Notes: generated from the letters alone by a model not told the origin. 64,000 nucleotides of DNA from Corynebacterium sp. CNCTC7651 (GCF_021496665.1 NZ_CP071246.1:1178001-1242000); one strand, 5' to 3'. Numbered from the stretch's first letter, positions 1 to 12,452 are shown. Made by a program: numbers and translations.

Positions 1-154
1 GATTCTGGTCCAGTGGACAATCGGCGTCATCCAGTTCCGCATGGGCGTGCCGCGCTGGACCATTCCGGTGCACATCGCGATGAGCTCCGTTGTGGTCGCG
101 TTCTCCGCCTTCCTCTACTCCCACGGCAAACGCCGCCTGCCCCTGCTGGTATAA
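1..154 (+). CDS. ctaA: Heme A synthase, C-terminal fragment (CtaA/COX15 family)
   Basis: This is the last 50 codons of a membrane protein that starts outside the window. Frame 2 reads through a segment with VQWTIGVIQFRMGVP followed by PVHIAMSSVVVAFSAFLY, which resembles the last part of COX15/CtaA heme A synthases (Q-x3-G-x2-Q, a VP pair, then a heme-ligand-like His before a membrane helix). It ends at a TAA at 152-154. The family converts heme O to heme A for aa3-type cytochrome oxidase in the membrane. The neighbours fit: heme O synthase (ctaB) lies 1 kb away. The call rests on the short C-terminus plus context. Confidence 0.75.
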   Translation, partial: ILVQWTIGVIQFRMGVPRWTIPVHIAMSSVVVAFSAFLYSHGKRRLPLLV

Positions 155-164
155 CGTCGGTGGC

Positions 165-1142
165 ATGAAAGCCATCGAAGTTTCTTCCCACGGCGGGCCC
201 GAGGTCCTCACCTACACCGACATCGAAGCACCCACTCCTACTCAGGAGCAGGTGCTTATCGACGTCTCTTTTGCCGGCGTCAACTTCATCGACACCTACT
301 TCCGCTCCGGCGCCTACCCGAGTGAGCTGCCGTACGTCCCGGGCTCAGAGGGTTGCGGTCGTGTGGCGTTTGACCCGTCCGGCGAGATCCCGGAGGGCAC
401 CCTCGTCGCTTTTAACGAGGGCAAAGGCACCTACGCGGAACAAACCGTGGTCAACCGCGGCCGCATTGTGGCCGTGCCGGAGGGTGTCGCCCCAGAAGTC
501 GCTGCTTCAATGCTGCTGCAAGGTATGACAGCGCACTACCTGATTACGGACGCGTACCCGGTTTCGGAGGAGACTTCCCTAGTCATTACCGCCGGTGCCG
601 GCGGCGTTGGCCTCATGCTCACCCAGCTTGCCTCCGCCAAGGGTGCGAAGGTCTATTCGGTCGTCTCCACAGAGGAGAAAGCCGAGCTCGCCCGGGAGGT
701 GGGCGCGACCGGCGTGTTCCACTACGGGGACAACCTCGCGGACCAGATCCGCGAAGCGAACGGCGGCCAAGGTGTGGACGTGGTGTTCGACGGCGTGGGC
801 AAGGACACCTTCCAGTTCGCGCTGGATGTGGTGCGCCCCCGCGGGTTGGTCTGCTCCTTCGGCTCCGCTTCCGGCGACGTGACGGGCGTGGACCTGCAGC
901 AGCTCAAGCAGGCCGGCTCCGTCTTTGTCACCCGCCCCATGCTGGCCCACTACACCGCCACCGACGAAGAGTTCCGTGCCCGAGCTCAGGCCGTCGCCCG
1001 GGCAGTCGAAGACGGCACGCTCACGGTGCGCGTACAAGAACCCTACGAGCTCGCAGATGCCCGCAAGGCCCACGAAGACCTTGAGGCGAGGAAGACAACC
1101 GGTTCGGTGGTTATCCGAACGTCGGCAAGCACGAGCTCCTAG
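165..1142 (+). CDS. qor: NADPH:quinone oxidoreductase (zinc-free MDR family)
   Basis: A 325-residue medium-chain dehydrogenase/reductase of the quinone oxidoreductase type, likely a cytosolic NADPH-dependent reductase of quinones. The N-terminal GroES-like domain has [12 protein letters not shown] and PGSEGCG. The Rossmann nucleotide site is [14 protein letters not shown] at about residue 145. No structural zinc cysteines are seen, as expected for QOR. The ATG at 165 is preferred over an in-frame start at 90 because the first 25 residues of the longer form overlap the ctaA end in another frame and look non-native. The gene lies 10 bp after ctaA, and its TAG shares a CTAG tetranucleotide with the convergent ctaB stop. 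Confidence 0.88.
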   Translation: MKAIEVSSHGGPEVLTYTDIEAPTPTQEQVLIDVSFAGVNFIDTYFRSGAYPSELPYVPGSEGCGRVAFDPSGEIPEGTLVAFNEGKGTYAEQTVVNRGRIVAVPEGVAPEVAASMLLQGMTAHYLITDAYPVSEETSLVITAGAGGVGLMLTQLASAKGAKVYSVVSTEEKAELAREVGATGVFHYGDNLADQIREANGGQGVDVVFDGVGKDTFQFALDVVRPRGLVCSFGSASGDVTGVDLQQLKQAGSVFVTRPMLAHYTATDEEFRARAQAVARAVEDGTLTVRVQEPYELADARKAHEDLEARKTTGSVVIRTSASTSS

Positions 1143-2041
1143 AACAGGGTGGGCAAGCCCAGCACAGCGTCCACGGAGAGCCCCAGGAACAGCGCGGCGA
1201 GGTAGTTGTTCGAGAGAATGAACAGCTTCAATGGCTTGACGTTCTCGCCGCGCACCACGCCGTTGTGCAGGCGCGTCGCCATAGCCAAGAAGACCGCGCC
1301 GGAGACCAGCGCCACCACCAGATAGATCCAGGAAGCTGCAGGCACCAGCAGCAGCGAAGTGAGCACGGTGATCCAGGAGTAGATGACAATCTGGCGCGTG
1401 GTCTCCGCCGGGGTTGCCACTACGGGCAGCATGGGGACGTTCGCGCGGGCGTAATCGTCCTTGTACTTCATGGCCAGCGCCCAGGTGTGCGGCGGTGTCC
1501 AGAAGAAGATGATCAGGAACATCACCACGGCCTGCCACCAATTGTCGGGTGAACCGTCGTGCACGTTGTCGCGGATCACGGCCCAGCCGACAAGCACCGG
1601 CATGCAGCCGGCGGCGCCGCCCCAGATCACGTTCTGCCAGGTGCGGCGCTTCAGCCACTTCGTGTACACGAAGATGTAGAAGAGGTTGGTCAAGATGATG
1701 AAGCCGGCTGCGAGCCAGGACTTGCAGAGCAGGCCCAGCCAGAGCACGGAGACCACCAGCAACACCCAGGCGAACACCCGGGCCTTCTGCTTGGTCACGC
1801 GCTCGCGCACCAGGGGGCGTGCGCGCGTGCGGCCCATCAGTTGGTCGATGTCATAGTCCACGACCATGTTGAAAGTGTTCGCGGCACCTGCGCCCATCCA
1901 GCCGCCGATCAGCGTGGCAAGCACAAGCCACAGGTGCACCTCGCCGCGGTCTGCCTGGAGCATCGCGGGAATCGCGGCGACGAGGAGCAGCTCGATGACC
2001 CTCGGCTTCGTCAACGCGAAATACGCCTTGATGGTCTCCAA
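1139..2041 (-). CDS. ctaB: Protoheme IX farnesyltransferase (heme O synthase)
   Basis: A 300-residue UbiA-family polytopic membrane prenyltransferase that adds a farnesyl group to heme b to make heme O, the substrate of CtaA. The first Asp-rich motif is [15 protein letters not shown] at about residues 58-72. The second is [11 protein letters not shown] near residue 193, followed by further hydrophobic segments. The start is a TTG at 2041: an in-frame TGA lies just upstream, and GAGGAG precedes the TTG by 5 bases. The gene diverges from tkt and converges on qor. Confidence 0.93.
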   Translation of the reverse strand: METIKAYFALTKPRVIELLLVAAIPAMLQADRGEVHLWLVLATLIGGWMGAGAANTFNMVVDYDIDQLMGRTRARPLVRERVTKQKARVFAWVLLVVSVLWLGLLCKSWLAAGFIILTNLFYIFVYTKWLKRRTWQNVIWGGAAGCMPVLVGWAVIRDNVHDGSPDNWWQAVVMFLIIFFWTPPHTWALAMKYKDDYARANVPMLPVVATPAETTRQIVIYSWITVLTSLLLVPAASWIYLVVALVSGAVFLAMATRLHNGVVRGENVKPLKLFILSNNYLAALFLGLSVDAVLGLPTLF

Positions 2042-2079
2042 CTCGACTCCTCACACCCTCGGCATCATTCCTTCGGATG

Positions 2080-2085
2080 ATGTTA
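2080..2085 (-). promoter_or_regulatory. Possible -10 box of ctaB
   Basis: On the minus strand TAACAT lies 38 bases before the ctaB TTG start and fits the corynebacterial TAnnnT -10 pattern. No convincing -35 element was seen. It sits beside a CATCAT/ATGATG inverted repeat (about 2063-2083). Inference from position and pattern only. Confidence 0.35.
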
Positions 2086-2174
2086 GCCCTGACTCGCGGT
2101 GCGCAACGAATCGACGCGGACTGGAGCCGACCGCCCACACCCTCCACCTGCACGCCGGGGCGCTACCCAAACGG

Positions 2175-2180
2175 TAGGAT
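2175..2180 (+). promoter_or_regulatory. Possible -10 box of the tkt operon
   Basis: TAGGAT lies 69 bases before the tkt start, in the ctaB-tkt divergent region. It is the best TAnnnT match there. Transcription would start near 2187 and include the hairpin at 2200-2226. No clear -35 element. Inference only. Confidence 0.4.
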
Positions 2181-2199
2181 CAAGCGGGAAACGCCCAGG

Positions 2200-2226
2200 G
2201 GTGCCGGTGCCTTCCGGCACCGCACC
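2200..2226 (+). promoter_or_regulatory. Stable hairpin in the tkt 5' untranslated region
   Basis: GGTGCCGGTGCC and GGCACCGCACC form an 11-bp stem with one bulged C and a TTCC loop. No T-run follows, so it is unlikely to be a simple terminator. It sits between the proposed tkt promoter and the GTG start, 24 bases from the start codon, and could affect mRNA stability or translation of the pentose phosphate operon. Confidence 0.5.
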
Positions 2227-2249
2227 GTGAACAATGAAGTGAGGAACAC

Positions 2250-4436
2250 GTGACCGCAACGCTGCCCCCAGAACTTGAGGCCATGACTGTCCGCAACTAC
2301 CCTGCGGATTGGACGGAGACCGATACGAGGGCTGTGGACACGGCACGCGTCCTGGCCGCGGACGCAGTGGAAAACTGCGGCTCCGGCCACCCGGGCACCG
2401 CGATGTCACTCGCTCCGCTCGCCTACACCCTCTTCCAGCGCGTGATGCGCGTGGATCCGAATGATAAGGACTGGGTGGGCCGCGACCGCTTTGTGCTCTC
2501 CAACGGCCACTCCTCCCTCACCCAATACGTGCAGCTCTACCTCGGCGGCTTCGGCCTCGAGCTGGAGGACCTGAAGGCACTGCGCACCTGGGCATCGAAG
2601 ACCCCGGGCCACCCCGAGTACAACCACACCGACCACATCGAGATCACCACCGGCCCGCTCGGCCAGGGCCTCGCCTCCGCAGTGGGTATGGCAATGGCGG
2701 CGCGACGGGAGCGCGGCTTGTTCGACCCGGACACCGCGGCGGGTGAGTCCCCGTTCGACCACTACATCTACGTCATTGCGGGCGACGGCTGCCTGCAGGA
2801 GGGCGTGACCTCTGAGGCATCTTCCCTGGCCGGCACGCAGCAGCTGGGCAACCTGATCCTGTTCTGGGACGACAACCGCATCTCCATTGAGGATGACACC
2901 CAGATTGCATTCACCGAAGACGTAATGAAGCGCTACGAGGCCTACGGTTGGCAGACCCTGACCGTGGAGTCCGGCGAGGACGTTGCCGCCATTGAGGCCG
3001 CTGTCGCTGAGGCGCAGGCGGACACCAAGCGTCCGACGATCATCCGTGTGAAGACCGTCATCGGCTACCCGGCGCCGACCATGATGAACACCGGTGCCGT
3101 CCACGGCGCCGCCCTGGGCGCCGAAGAGGTCGCCCGTGTCAAGGAGGTGCTGGGATTTGACACGGAGGTGACCTTCCCCGAGGAGGCTGAGGTAATCGCC
3201 CACACCCGCAAGCTGGGCGAGCGCGCGGCCGCGAAGCGGGCTGAGTGGGATACGCAGTTCGCTGCCTGGGCAGAGGCGAACCCGGAGCGCAAGGCGCTGT
3301 TCGACCGCCTGACCGCCCGCGAGCTGCCGCAGGGCTGGGGCGAGGGCGAGCTTGCGTTCCCGACCTGGGACGCGGACGCGAAGGGCCTGGCCACCCGCAA
3401 GGCTTCCGAGGCGGCGATCCAGGCGGCAGCGAAGGCGCTGCCGGAGCTGTGGGGCGGTTCGGCCGACCTCGCAGGTTCCAACAACACCCTGATTAAGGGC
3501 GCACCGTCCTTCGGCCCGGAGGAAATCTCCACCGAGATGTTCACCGCCCACCCGTACGGCCGCAACCTGCACTTCGGCATCCGCGAGCACGCGATGGGCG
3601 CTGTCATGAACGGTATCGCCCTGCACGGCGGCACCCGCGTTTACGGCGGCACCTTCCTCATCTTCTCGGAGTACCTCTACCCCTCCATCCGTGTTGCCGC
3701 CCTGTCCGGCATCGACGGCTACTACGTGTTCACGCACGATTCCATCGGCCTGGGCGAGGACGGCCCGACCCACCAGCCGGTGGAGACACTCACGGCGCTG
3801 CGCGCCATCCCGGATCTGGCCATCATCCGCCCGGCGGACGCGAACGAAACTTCCGCTGCGTGGAAGGCCGCGCTCGAGGCGAAGGAGCAGCCGAAGGCGT
3901 TTGCCCTGTCCCGCCAGAACCTCCCGGTGCTTGAGGGCACGAAGGAAAAGGCATTCGACGGCGTCGCCCGCGGCGCGTACGTGCTGGTGGAGGAATCTAA
4001 GGAGACCCCGGACCTGATCTTCATCGCCACCGGTTCTGAGGTGCAGTACGCCGTGGAGGCAGCGGCCGCCCTCGAGGCGGAGGGCGTTGCCACCCGCGTC
4101 GTGTCCATGCCGTGCATGGAGTGGTTCATGGAGCAGGAGGACGCATACATCGACGAGATCCTCCCCCGCAGCGTCAAGGCCCGCGTTTCCGTCGAGGCCG
4201 GCGTGGCTATGCCGTGGTTCCGCTTCCTGGGCGAGCACGGCCGCGCCGTCTCCCTCGAGCACTTCGGCGCCTCCGCCCCGGGTTCGGAGCTCTTCGAGCG
4301 CTTCGGCTTTACGACGGAGAATGTCCTGCGCGTAGCCCGAGAGACCCTGAGCTGCGTCGCGGAAGACCGCTCCGTGCCCACCAGCGAGCGCGTGGGTGAC
4401 ACCGAGGCGGAGCCGACGCGCGGCGACGGCATCTAG
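2250..4436 (+). CDS. tkt: Transketolase
   Basis: A 728-residue thiamine-diphosphate enzyme of the non-oxidative pentose phosphate pathway that moves two-carbon units between sugar phosphates. Visible are [10 protein letters not shown] (about residues 44-53), [10 protein letters not shown] (133-142), the ThDP-Mg motif starting GDG at 178, and the pyrimidine-domain segment [15 protein letters not shown] near residue 496. It starts at a GTG with GTGAGG upstream. It heads a five-gene operon (tkt, tal, zwf, opcA, pgl). The C-terminus runs about 30 residues beyond the usual family end as a polar tail ending EPTRGDGI; the sequence is otherwise ordinary. Confidence 0.97.
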   Translation: MTATLPPELEAMTVRNYPADWTETDTRAVDTARVLAADAVENCGSGHPGTAMSLAPLAYTLFQRVMRVDPNDKDWVGRDRFVLSNGHSSLTQYVQLYLGGFGLELEDLKALRTWASKTPGHPEYNHTDHIEITTGPLGQGLASAVGMAMAARRERGLFDPDTAAGESPFDHYIYVIAGDGCLQEGVTSEASSLAGTQQLGNLILFWDDNRISIEDDTQIAFTEDVMKRYEAYGWQTLTVESGEDVAAIEAAVAEAQADTKRPTIIRVKTVIGYPAPTMMNTGAVHGAALGAEEVARVKEVLGFDTEVTFPEEAEVIAHTRKLGERAAAKRAEWDTQFAAWAEANPERKALFDRLTARELPQGWGEGELAFPTWDADAKGLATRKASEAAIQAAAKALPELWGGSADLAGSNNTLIKGAPSFGPEEISTEMFTAHPYGRNLHFGIREHAMGAVMNGIALHGGTRVYGGTFLIFSEYLYPSIRVAALSGIDGYYVFTHDSIGLGEDGPTHQPVETLTALRAIPDLAIIRPADANETSAAWKAALEAKEQPKAFALSRQNLPVLEGTKEKAFDGVARGAYVLVEESKETPDLIFIATGSEVQYAVEAAAALEAEGVATRVVSMPCMEWFMEQEDAYIDEILPRSVKARVSVEAGVAMPWFRFLGEHGRAVSLEHFGASAPGSELFERFGFTTENVLRVARETLSCVAEDRSVPTSERVGDTEAEPTRGDGI

Positions 4437-4482
4437 GACCAGCAGCACGCACCAGCGCCAGATCAGAAAAGAGGAATTCCGA

Positions 4483-5568
4483 ATGACCGCAATTGATGAC
4501 CTGCTTGCAGCAGGCACCTCCACCTGGCTCGACGACCTGTCCCGCGACCGCATCACCTCCGGCAACTTGGACGAGATCAAGGCGTCCAAGTCCATTGTCG
4601 GCGTGACCACCAACCCGGCAATCTTTGCCAAGGCAATGTCCACCGGGGACGCGTACAGCGCACAGCTCGCGGAACTGCGGGAGGCCAGCTCCCTCGCGGA
4701 CGCCGCCGTCTACGCCATGAGCGTGAAGGACGTGCAGGATGCCTGCGACCTCTTCGCGGATGTGTACCAGGCATCCGGCGGCAAGGACGGCCGCGTGTCA
4801 ATCGAGGTGGACCCGCGCTACGCCGCCGACGAGGAGAAGACCGTCGCCCAGGCCGCCGAGCTTTGGAAGCTGGTGGATCGCGAGAACGTGATGATCAAGA
4901 TCCCGGCGACGGACGAGTCTCTGCCGGCAATCACTGCGTCCCTCGCAGCTGGTATTTCCGTCAACGTCACGCTCATCTTTTCCGTGGACCGATACAAGCA
5001 GGTTGTGCAGGCCTACAAGGAAGGCATCCGCGCCGCCGCATCCAACGGGCACGACGTGTCCAAGATCCACTCCGTCGCGTCCTTCTTCGTCTCCCGCATG
5101 GACACCGAGGTGGACAACCGCCTCGAGACCATCGGTTCGGATGAGGCGCTGGCGCTGCGCGGTAAGGCCGGCATCGCCAACGCCCGCTTGGCCTACCAGG
5201 TGTTCCTGGACGAGTTCGCTGACATGTCTGACCTGCCGGCTGGGGCCAACAAGCAGCGCCCGCTGTGGGCGTCCACCGGCGTGAAGAACCCGGACTACCC
5301 GGCGGACATGTACGTGGTGGAGCTGGCAGGACCGGACACCGTGAACACGATGCCGGAAGGCACCATCGACGCGGCGATCGAGGGCAACGGGGTCAAAGGC
5401 GACACCCTGACCGGAACCGCCGAGGCATCCCAGGCAATCTTCGATCAGCTGGAGGCAGTCGGCATCGACCTCGGCGACGTGGTCGCAGTGCTGGAGCGCG
5501 AGGGCGTGGACAAGTTCGTCGATGCCTGGCAGGAACTGCTGGATTCCATGGAGGCTAACCTCAAGTGA
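4483..5568 (+). CDS. tal: Transaldolase
   Basis: A 361-residue class I aldolase-fold enzyme exchanging a dihydroxyacetone unit between sedoheptulose 7-phosphate and glyceraldehyde 3-phosphate. The Schiff-base lysine region is probably [10 protein letters not shown] (about residues 137-146), with [11 protein letters not shown] following and the phosphate-site serine region [11 protein letters not shown] near 197. Length fits the long actinobacterial TalB type. ATG at 4483 follows AAAGAGGAA by 7 bases, so the in-frame start at 4396 inside tkt is not used. The stop overlaps the zwf start by 4 bases, suggesting coupled translation. Confidence 0.96.
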   Translation: MTAIDDLLAAGTSTWLDDLSRDRITSGNLDEIKASKSIVGVTTNPAIFAKAMSTGDAYSAQLAELREASSLADAAVYAMSVKDVQDACDLFADVYQASGGKDGRVSIEVDPRYAADEEKTVAQAAELWKLVDRENVMIKIPATDESLPAITASLAAGISVNVTLIFSVDRYKQVVQAYKEGIRAAASNGHDVSKIHSVASFFVSRMDTEVDNRLETIGSDEALALRGKAGIANARLAYQVFLDEFADMSDLPAGANKQRPLWASTGVKNPDYPADMYVVELAGPDTVNTMPEGTIDAAIEGNGVKGDTLTGTAEASQAIFDQLEAVGIDLGDVVAVLEREGVDKFVDAWQELLDSMEANLK

Positions 5569-7118
5569 CGCGGCCACACCCGGCGCCACCCGCAAACCCG
5601 CTCCGCGCGCTCGATGACACCCGCCTGCCCCGCATCGCCGGCCCGTCCGGCATGGTCATCTTCGGCGTGACCGGAGATTTGGCGCGCAAGAAGCTGCTAC
5701 CCGCGGTCTACGACCTTGCAAGCCGCGGACTGCTGCCCGCCGGGTTCACACTGGTCGGGTTTGGGCGCCGGGACTGGTCCAAGGAGGATTTCGAGGCCTA
5801 CGTCAAGCAGGCCGTGACCGCTTCCTCGCGGTGCGAGTTCAACGAGAACGTGTGGACCCGCCTGGCGGAGGGCATGCACTTTGTCACCGGCGCGTTCGAT
5901 GACGATGCTGCCTTTGATCGCCTCGCCGCCCTCCTCGCCGAGATGGATGCCACCCGCGGCACCGGCGGGAACTGGGCGTTCTACCTCTCTGTCCCGCCGG
6001 AGCACTTTGCGGGCGTGATCAACCAGCTCGACCGCTGCGGCATGGCTGCGCAGCACGGGGAGGATGGTTCTTCCCGCTGGCGACGGGTGATTATTGAGAA
6101 GCCGTTTGGCCACGATCAAGCGTCGGCACGCGAGCTCAACGCCGTCGTGAACACTGTCTTCCCCGAGAACGCGGTGTTCCGCATCGACCACTACCTGGGC
6201 AAAGAGACCGTGCAGAACATCATGGCGCTGCGGTTTTCCAACCAGATGTTTGAGCCGGTGTGGAACTCCCACTACATCGACCACGTCCAGATCACGATGG
6301 CGGAGGACATTGGGCTCGGGGGCCGTGCCGGCTACTACGACGGCATCGGCGCCGCCCGCGACGTGATTCAGAACCACCTGATTCAGTTGCTCGCGCTTGT
6401 GGCGATGGAGGAGCCGACGTCCTTTAGCCCGCGCCGCCTCAAGGCGGAGAAGCTGAAGGTGCTGCGGGCGACGACCCCGGTCGGCCCGTTCGAGGAGACC
6501 ACCGCGCGCGGCCAGTACACCGCGGGTTGGCAGGGCTCGGAGCACGTGGTGGGCCTGCGCGAGGAGGAGGGGTTCGACCCGAATTCCACCACGGAGACGT
6601 ACGCCGCCTGCACGCTGCAGATCAACTCCCGCCGCTGGGCCGGCGTGCCGTTCTATCTGCGGACCGGCAAGCGCCTTGGCCGCCGCGTCACCGAGATTGC
6701 GCTGGTGTTCAAGCGCCCGCCGTACCAGCCCTTCACCGAGGGCCAGACCGACCTGCTGACCAACAACGCCGTGGTCATCCGCGTGCAGCCGGACGAGGGC
6801 GTGCTCATGCGCTTCGGTTCCAAGGTGCCGGGCTCCGCGTTCGAAGTCCGCGACGTGAACATGGATTTCTCCTACTCTGAGGCATTCACGGAGCAGTCGC
6901 CCGAGGCATATGAGCGCCTGATCCTGGATGCGCTGTTGGATGAGTCCTCCCTCTTCCCCACTAATGACGAGGTGGAACGAAGCTGGGAGATCCTCGACCC
7001 GATCTTGGAGTTCTGGGCGGCAGGCGGGCGCCCGGACGAGTACCAAGCCGGTACGTGGGGCCCGGAGTCCGCTGACCGCATGCTGCGCAAAGACGGCCGC
7101 GAATGGAGGCGCCCGTAA
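5565..7118 (+). CDS. zwf: Glucose-6-phosphate 1-dehydrogenase
   Basis: A 517-residue enzyme that oxidises glucose 6-phosphate to 6-phosphogluconolactone with NADP, the entry step of the oxidative pentose phosphate pathway. The dinucleotide motif [14 protein letters not shown] lies near residue 30 after a short N-terminal extension. The substrate and catalytic motif RIDHYLGKE is near residue 206, and IIEKPFGHD near 176. The GTG start overlaps the tal TGA (GTGA). In corynebacteria the active enzyme is a complex with OpcA, encoded immediately downstream with no gap. Confidence 0.97.
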   Translation: MTRPHPAPPANPLRALDDTRLPRIAGPSGMVIFGVTGDLARKKLLPAVYDLASRGLLPAGFTLVGFGRRDWSKEDFEAYVKQAVTASSRCEFNENVWTRLAEGMHFVTGAFDDDAAFDRLAALLAEMDATRGTGGNWAFYLSVPPEHFAGVINQLDRCGMAAQHGEDGSSRWRRVIIEKPFGHDQASARELNAVVNTVFPENAVFRIDHYLGKETVQNIMALRFSNQMFEPVWNSHYIDHVQITMAEDIGLGGRAGYYDGIGAARDVIQNHLIQLLALVAMEEPTSFSPRRLKAEKLKVLRATTPVGPFEETTARGQYTAGWQGSEHVVGLREEEGFDPNSTTETYAACTLQINSRRWAGVPFYLRTGKRLGRRVTEIALVFKRPPYQPFTEGQTDLLTNNAVVIRVQPDEGVLMRFGSKVPGSAFEVRDVNMDFSYSEAFTEQSPEAYERLILDALLDESSLFPTNDEVERSWEILDPILEFWAAGGRPDEYQAGTWGPESADRMLRKDGREWRRP

Positions 7119-8051
7119 ATGATCATCTCCCTGCCGGACACGACAACGCGGCAGATCGCGTCGACGCTGATCAACGCCCGCGAGAACTACTCCCTTGCCA
7201 CCGGCCGCGTGCTTACCCTGCTGGTGGCGGTGAAGGCACGCGATAACGTGCGCGACATCCTTGCCACGATTAGGGATGCCACGCGCGAGCACCCCGCCCG
7301 CGTGCTGGTCCTCATCCTCGGCGATTCGGACGCGCACACCTCCCTCGACGCAGAGATTGTGGTTGGCGCGGATGCTGGGGCCTCCGAAATGGTGGTCATG
7401 CAGCTCCACGGGGAGCTGACGGACAACCTGGATGCCGTGGTCACTCCCCTACTCCTGCCGGACACCCCCATCGTCGCCTGGTGGCCCACCACCGCGCCCG
7501 CACGTCCCGCAGCGGCGCCGCTGGGCAATATCGCGCAGCGCCGCATCTCCAACACGCACCGTAACGTCACCGGCAACGCGCTGCTGCGGGCGACGAATGG
7601 TTACACCCCGGGCGATAGCGACATGATGTGGTCCCGCATCACCCCATGGCGCGGCGTTGTCGCCTCGGCCCTGGATCGCTGCCCAGACGCGATCATCACT
7701 GGCGTCGAAATCACGGGCCCCGCCCATGACCCAAGCGTCGATGTCGCCGCCGGCTGGCTCTCCAGCGCACTCCACGTCACCGTCACTCGCCACACCGCAG
7801 AGGACACCCCGCGCGCGGATAACGGCGCGCCGATCGATTTGCTCGTGCTTGCATCCAATCTCGGCGACATCACGGTCGAGGTCGTGGATGCCCAAACTGT
7901 CCGCGTTGCCGTGCCAAACCGCCCGGACACGTTTGTTGCGCTGGAGGCCCGCACGGACGCAGACTGCCTCGCCGAGGAGCTGCGGCACCTCGACCCAGAC
8001 GCAACCTACGGCCGGGCGCTCGCCGGCCTCGAACACGTGCAGGTGGGCTAA
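7119..8051 (+). CDS. opcA: Glucose-6-phosphate dehydrogenase assembly protein OpcA
   Basis: A 310-residue OpcA-family protein found in actinobacteria and cyanobacteria and needed for full G6PDH activity. The sequence has the family segments DTPIVAWWPT (near residue 116) and DSDMMWSRITPWR (near 167), with no enzyme active-site motif. Its ATG directly follows the zwf TAA, so the two subunits are made together. It acts in the cytosol as a structural or allosteric partner of Zwf. Confidence 0.94.
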   Translation: MIISLPDTTTRQIASTLINARENYSLATGRVLTLLVAVKARDNVRDILATIRDATREHPARVLVLILGDSDAHTSLDAEIVVGADAGASEMVVMQLHGELTDNLDAVVTPLLLPDTPIVAWWPTTAPARPAAAPLGNIAQRRISNTHRNVTGNALLRATNGYTPGDSDMMWSRITPWRGVVASALDRCPDAIITGVEITGPAHDPSVDVAAGWLSSALHVTVTRHTAEDTPRADNGAPIDLLVLASNLGDITVEVVDAQTVRVAVPNRPDTFVALEARTDADCLAEELRHLDPDATYGRALAGLEHVQVG

Positions 8052-8052
8052 C

Positions 8053-8781
8053 ATGCAGGTATTCCCGGAGCTTTCCGCGCTTATCGACGCTACTTCGAAC
8101 CTCCTCATCACCGAGATCGACACCATCCAGTCCGACCCGCGCGGTGGTGCGCACGGTGACGGGGTTGTCCGGCTGGTGCTCACCGGCGGCACGGCCGGCA
8201 TCGCGCTACTCAAGCAGGTGCGGGAGCGCGAAAACGCAGAATCCCGGGTCGACTGGTCCCGTGTGCACGTCTTCTTCGGCGACGAGCGCAACGTTCCCGT
8301 CTCTCACCCGGACTCCAACGAGGGCCAAGCACGAGACGCGCTGCTTGATCATGTGGCGATCCCAGCGGCCAACATTCATGGCTACGCGCTCGAGGGCGGC
8401 AACATGGATTCTGCAGTCAACAACTACGCCGAGGCGCTTGAGCAGTACGCGCCGCAGGGCTTTGACATCCACCTCCTCGGCATGGGCGGCGAGGGCCACA
8501 TCAACTCCCTCTTCCCGCACACCGGCGCTGTGCGGGAACGCGTCGCACTTGTCGTGGCGGTGACTGACTCCCCGAAGCCGCCTGCAGAACGCGCCACCCT
8601 CACGCTGCCCGCGGTCCAACGTGCGGACCGGGTCTGGCTACTGGTCTCCGGGGCTGAGAAGGCGGAGGCTGCCGCGGCGTTTCACCGAGGCGCAGACCCA
8701 GAAGACTGGCCGGTTGCCGGCGCTCAAGGCCGGCTGGAGACGGAGCTCTTCATCACCGAGGACGCCGCCAGCCAGATCTAG
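8053..8781 (+). CDS. pgl: 6-phosphogluconolactonase
   Basis: A 242-residue SugarP isomerase-like (NagB/DevB family) lactonase that hydrolyses 6-phosphogluconolactone made by Zwf. Visible motifs are LVLTGGTAGIALL (about residues 41-53), HVFFGDERNVP (about 73-83) and DIHLLGMGGEGHINSLFPH (about 139-157), the last holding the catalytic-region GEGH. ATG at 8053 lies one base after the opcA stop. It is the last gene of the operon and is followed by a strong hairpin. Confidence 0.95.
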   Translation: MQVFPELSALIDATSNLLITEIDTIQSDPRGGAHGDGVVRLVLTGGTAGIALLKQVRERENAESRVDWSRVHVFFGDERNVPVSHPDSNEGQARDALLDHVAIPAANIHGYALEGGNMDSAVNNYAEALEQYAPQGFDIHLLGMGGEGHINSLFPHTGAVRERVALVVAVTDSPKPPAERATLTLPAVQRADRVWLLVSGAEKAEAAAAFHRGADPEDWPVAGAQGRLETELFITEDAASQI

Positions 8782-8807
8782 GCACTACGACTATTGCCTC
8801 ACGCCAA

Positions 8808-8853
8808 AGGCCCCTATCCTCTCCGCTCCTAGGAGCTTGGAGGACAGGGGCCT
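8808..8853. terminator. Bidirectional terminator-like hairpin between pgl and secG
   Basis: AGGCCCCTATCCTC at 8808-8821 pairs with GAGGACAGGGGCCT at 8840-8853 (14 positions, one mismatch). The loop holds its own palindrome GCTCCTAGGAGC (8825-8836). The T-tracts are poor. Its place between the convergent ends of pgl (plus) and secG (minus) fits a shared transcription stop. Confidence 0.75.
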
Positions 8854-8873
8854 CGATTGTATGCTCGAGTGGC

Positions 8874-9116
8874 TTACGCCGGCACAGCGAACGTGTGGGT
8901 GAGGTTCAGGCCGAAGATGCACACGATCCAGATGATGGCCAAGATCACGGTCACACGATCAAGGTTCTTCTCCACCGTGGTCGAACCGGAGAGGTTGGCC
9001 TGCACGCCGCCACCGAAGAGGGTGGACAGGCCACCGCCCTTGCCCTTGTGCAGCAGAATAAACACCACCAAGAGGATAGAGGTGATGACCAGCACGATCT
9101 CAAGGGCAAGCGTCAT
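8874..9116 (-). CDS. secG: Preprotein translocase subunit SecG
   Basis: An 80-residue protein with the SecG layout: an N-terminal membrane helix (about residues 5-22), the cytosolic loop HKGKGGGLSTLFGGG (about 23-37) and a second helix (about 55-72). It is the small accessory subunit of the SecYEG export channel. ATG at 9116 is chosen because residues upstream in the same frame do not resemble SecG. It is the last minus-strand gene of the gap-pgk-tpiA cluster, as in other corynebacteria. Confidence 0.93.
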   Translation of the reverse strand: MTLALEIVLVITSILLVVFILLHKGKGGGLSTLFGGGVQANLSGSTTVEKNLDRVTVILAIIWIVCIFGLNLTHTFAVPA

Positions 9117-9138
9117 GCGCACCACCCTACACCACAAA

Positions 9139-9167
9139 CCCCCGTGCCCAAGAACTGGACACGGGGG
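9139..9167 (-). terminator. Hairpin between tpiA and secG
   Basis: CCCCCGTGCCCA (9139-9150) and TGGACACGGGGG (9156-9167) form a 12-position stem with one mismatch and an AGAAC loop. Read on the minus strand, downstream of tpiA, it is followed by GGTTTGTGG, a weak T-rich stretch. It probably ends or attenuates gap-pgk-tpiA transcription before secG. Confidence 0.6.
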
Positions 9168-9187
9168 ACGGGAAACGTATGCAGGTC

Positions 9188-9961
9188 TTACTGCACAGCC
9201 TGCGCCGCAGCGGCGGCGAGCTTGGCAAAGTCCTGGCCGTCGAGGGACGCGCCGCCGACAAGGCCGCCGTCCACATCCGGCTGGCCCACGATCTCGGCGA
9301 CGGAATCTGCCTTGACAGAGCCGCCGTAGAGGATGCGGATAGCATCCGCGGTAGCGTCGTCGGACAGCTCGCGCACCAGCTCGCGGATGGCGTGGCACAC
9401 TTCCTGCGCATCCTCGGCAGAGGCGACCTTGCCGGTGCCAATGGCCCACACCGGCTCGTACGCGATGACGGTCTTGGACAGGTCCAGGCCCTCAAGCGAG
9501 GCGCGTGTCTGGTCGACCACGTAGTCCACGTGGGTACCCTGTTCGCGGATCTCCAGCGGCTCGCCCACGCATACGATCGGGCTCATGCCGTGCTCAATCG
9601 CCTTAGCTGCCTTGGCGGCGACCAGCTCGTCGGTCTCGCCGTGGTACTCGCGGCGCTCAGAGTGACCGACCACAACCCAGGTGCAGCCCAGCTTCTCCAG
9701 CATGGATGCGGAGATTTCGCCGGTGTAGGCACCGTTGTCGTGCGCGGAGACATCCTGCGCACCGTAGGTGATTTGCAGCTTGTCGCCCTCCACCAGGGTC
9801 TGGATGGAGCGCAGGTCGGTGAACGGAACAGTGAGCGCAACGTCAACGAACTCGTAACCGTCCTTCGGGAACGCGAACGCCAGCTTCTGCGCGCTCGAGA
9901 TCGCCTCAAGGTGGTCGTGGTTCATCTTCCAGTTGCCGGCAATCAGCGGTTTACGTGCCAT
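9188..9961 (-). CDS. tpiA: Triosephosphate isomerase
   Basis: A 257-residue TIM-barrel enzyme interconverting dihydroxyacetone phosphate and glyceraldehyde 3-phosphate in glycolysis. Motifs: GNWKMN (about residues 10-15, with the active-site Lys), [10 protein letters not shown] (about 95-104, catalytic His), [12 protein letters not shown] (about 168-179, catalytic Glu and flexible loop) and ILYGGSVKA (about 211-219). AAGGAG precedes the ATG. It lies 33 bp after pgk. In C. glutamicum ppc follows tpiA; here secG follows directly. Confidence 0.97.
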   Translation of the reverse strand: MARKPLIAGNWKMNHDHLEAISSAQKLAFAFPKDGYEFVDVALTVPFTDLRSIQTLVEGDKLQITYGAQDVSAHDNGAYTGEISASMLEKLGCTWVVVGHSERREYHGETDELVAAKAAKAIEHGMSPIVCVGEPLEIREQGTHVDYVVDQTRASLEGLDLSKTVIAYEPVWAIGTGKVASAEDAQEVCHAIRELVRELSDDATADAIRILYGGSVKADSVAEIVGQPDVDGGLVGGASLDGQDFAKLAAAAAQAVQ

Positions 9962-9994
9962 AATTTTTCAGCTCCTTGAGATTGTGTGCTCGGT

Positions 9995-11212
<1,218 letters not shown>

Positions 11213-11259
11213 TGAATTTCTCCTAATTAAAAGTTGTAAAAGAGGGGTTCTGCCACAAA

Positions 11260-11296
11260 GGGCCCGGGGCGTGCTCCTCGCACACTCACCGGGCCC
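11260..11296 (-). terminator. Hairpin in the gap-pgk intergenic region
   Basis: GGGCCCGG (11260-11267) pairs with CCGGGCCC (11289-11296), with an inner GTGC/GCAC pair in the loop. On the minus strand the stem is followed by CTTTGTGG rather than a long T-run. It lies between gap and pgk and may act as a partial terminator or mRNA-end stabiliser giving more gap than pgk transcript (inference). Confidence 0.5.
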
Positions 11297-11309
11297 CCAT
11301 CAGGTGGAT

Positions 11310-12335
<1,026 letters not shown>

Positions 12336-12388
12336 TTAACAGTGAGACTTCGTCGGACTAACCGGACCTCTTTGATCCGATGATTCCA

Positions 12389-12394
12389 AGTGTA
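12389..12394 (-). promoter_or_regulatory. Probable -10 box of gap
   Basis: TACACT on the minus strand, in the context GCTACACTTGG, lies about 70 bases before the gap GTG in the whiA-gap spacer. It matches the actinobacterial TAnAnT -10 consensus well. The -35 region is not recognisable. The same TACACTTGG string recurs before coaBC and mihF. Confidence 0.55.
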
Positions 12395-12452
12395 GCCACG
12401 TCGGAAACTCCGTGCAGGGGCAGAATCGTGAGGAGCAGGATGCTTGCCGACG

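Noticed and set aside
2406..4643. 745-codon minus-strand frame opposite tkt
   Set aside because: Antisense shadow with no recognisable domain; tkt on the plus strand explains the region fully.
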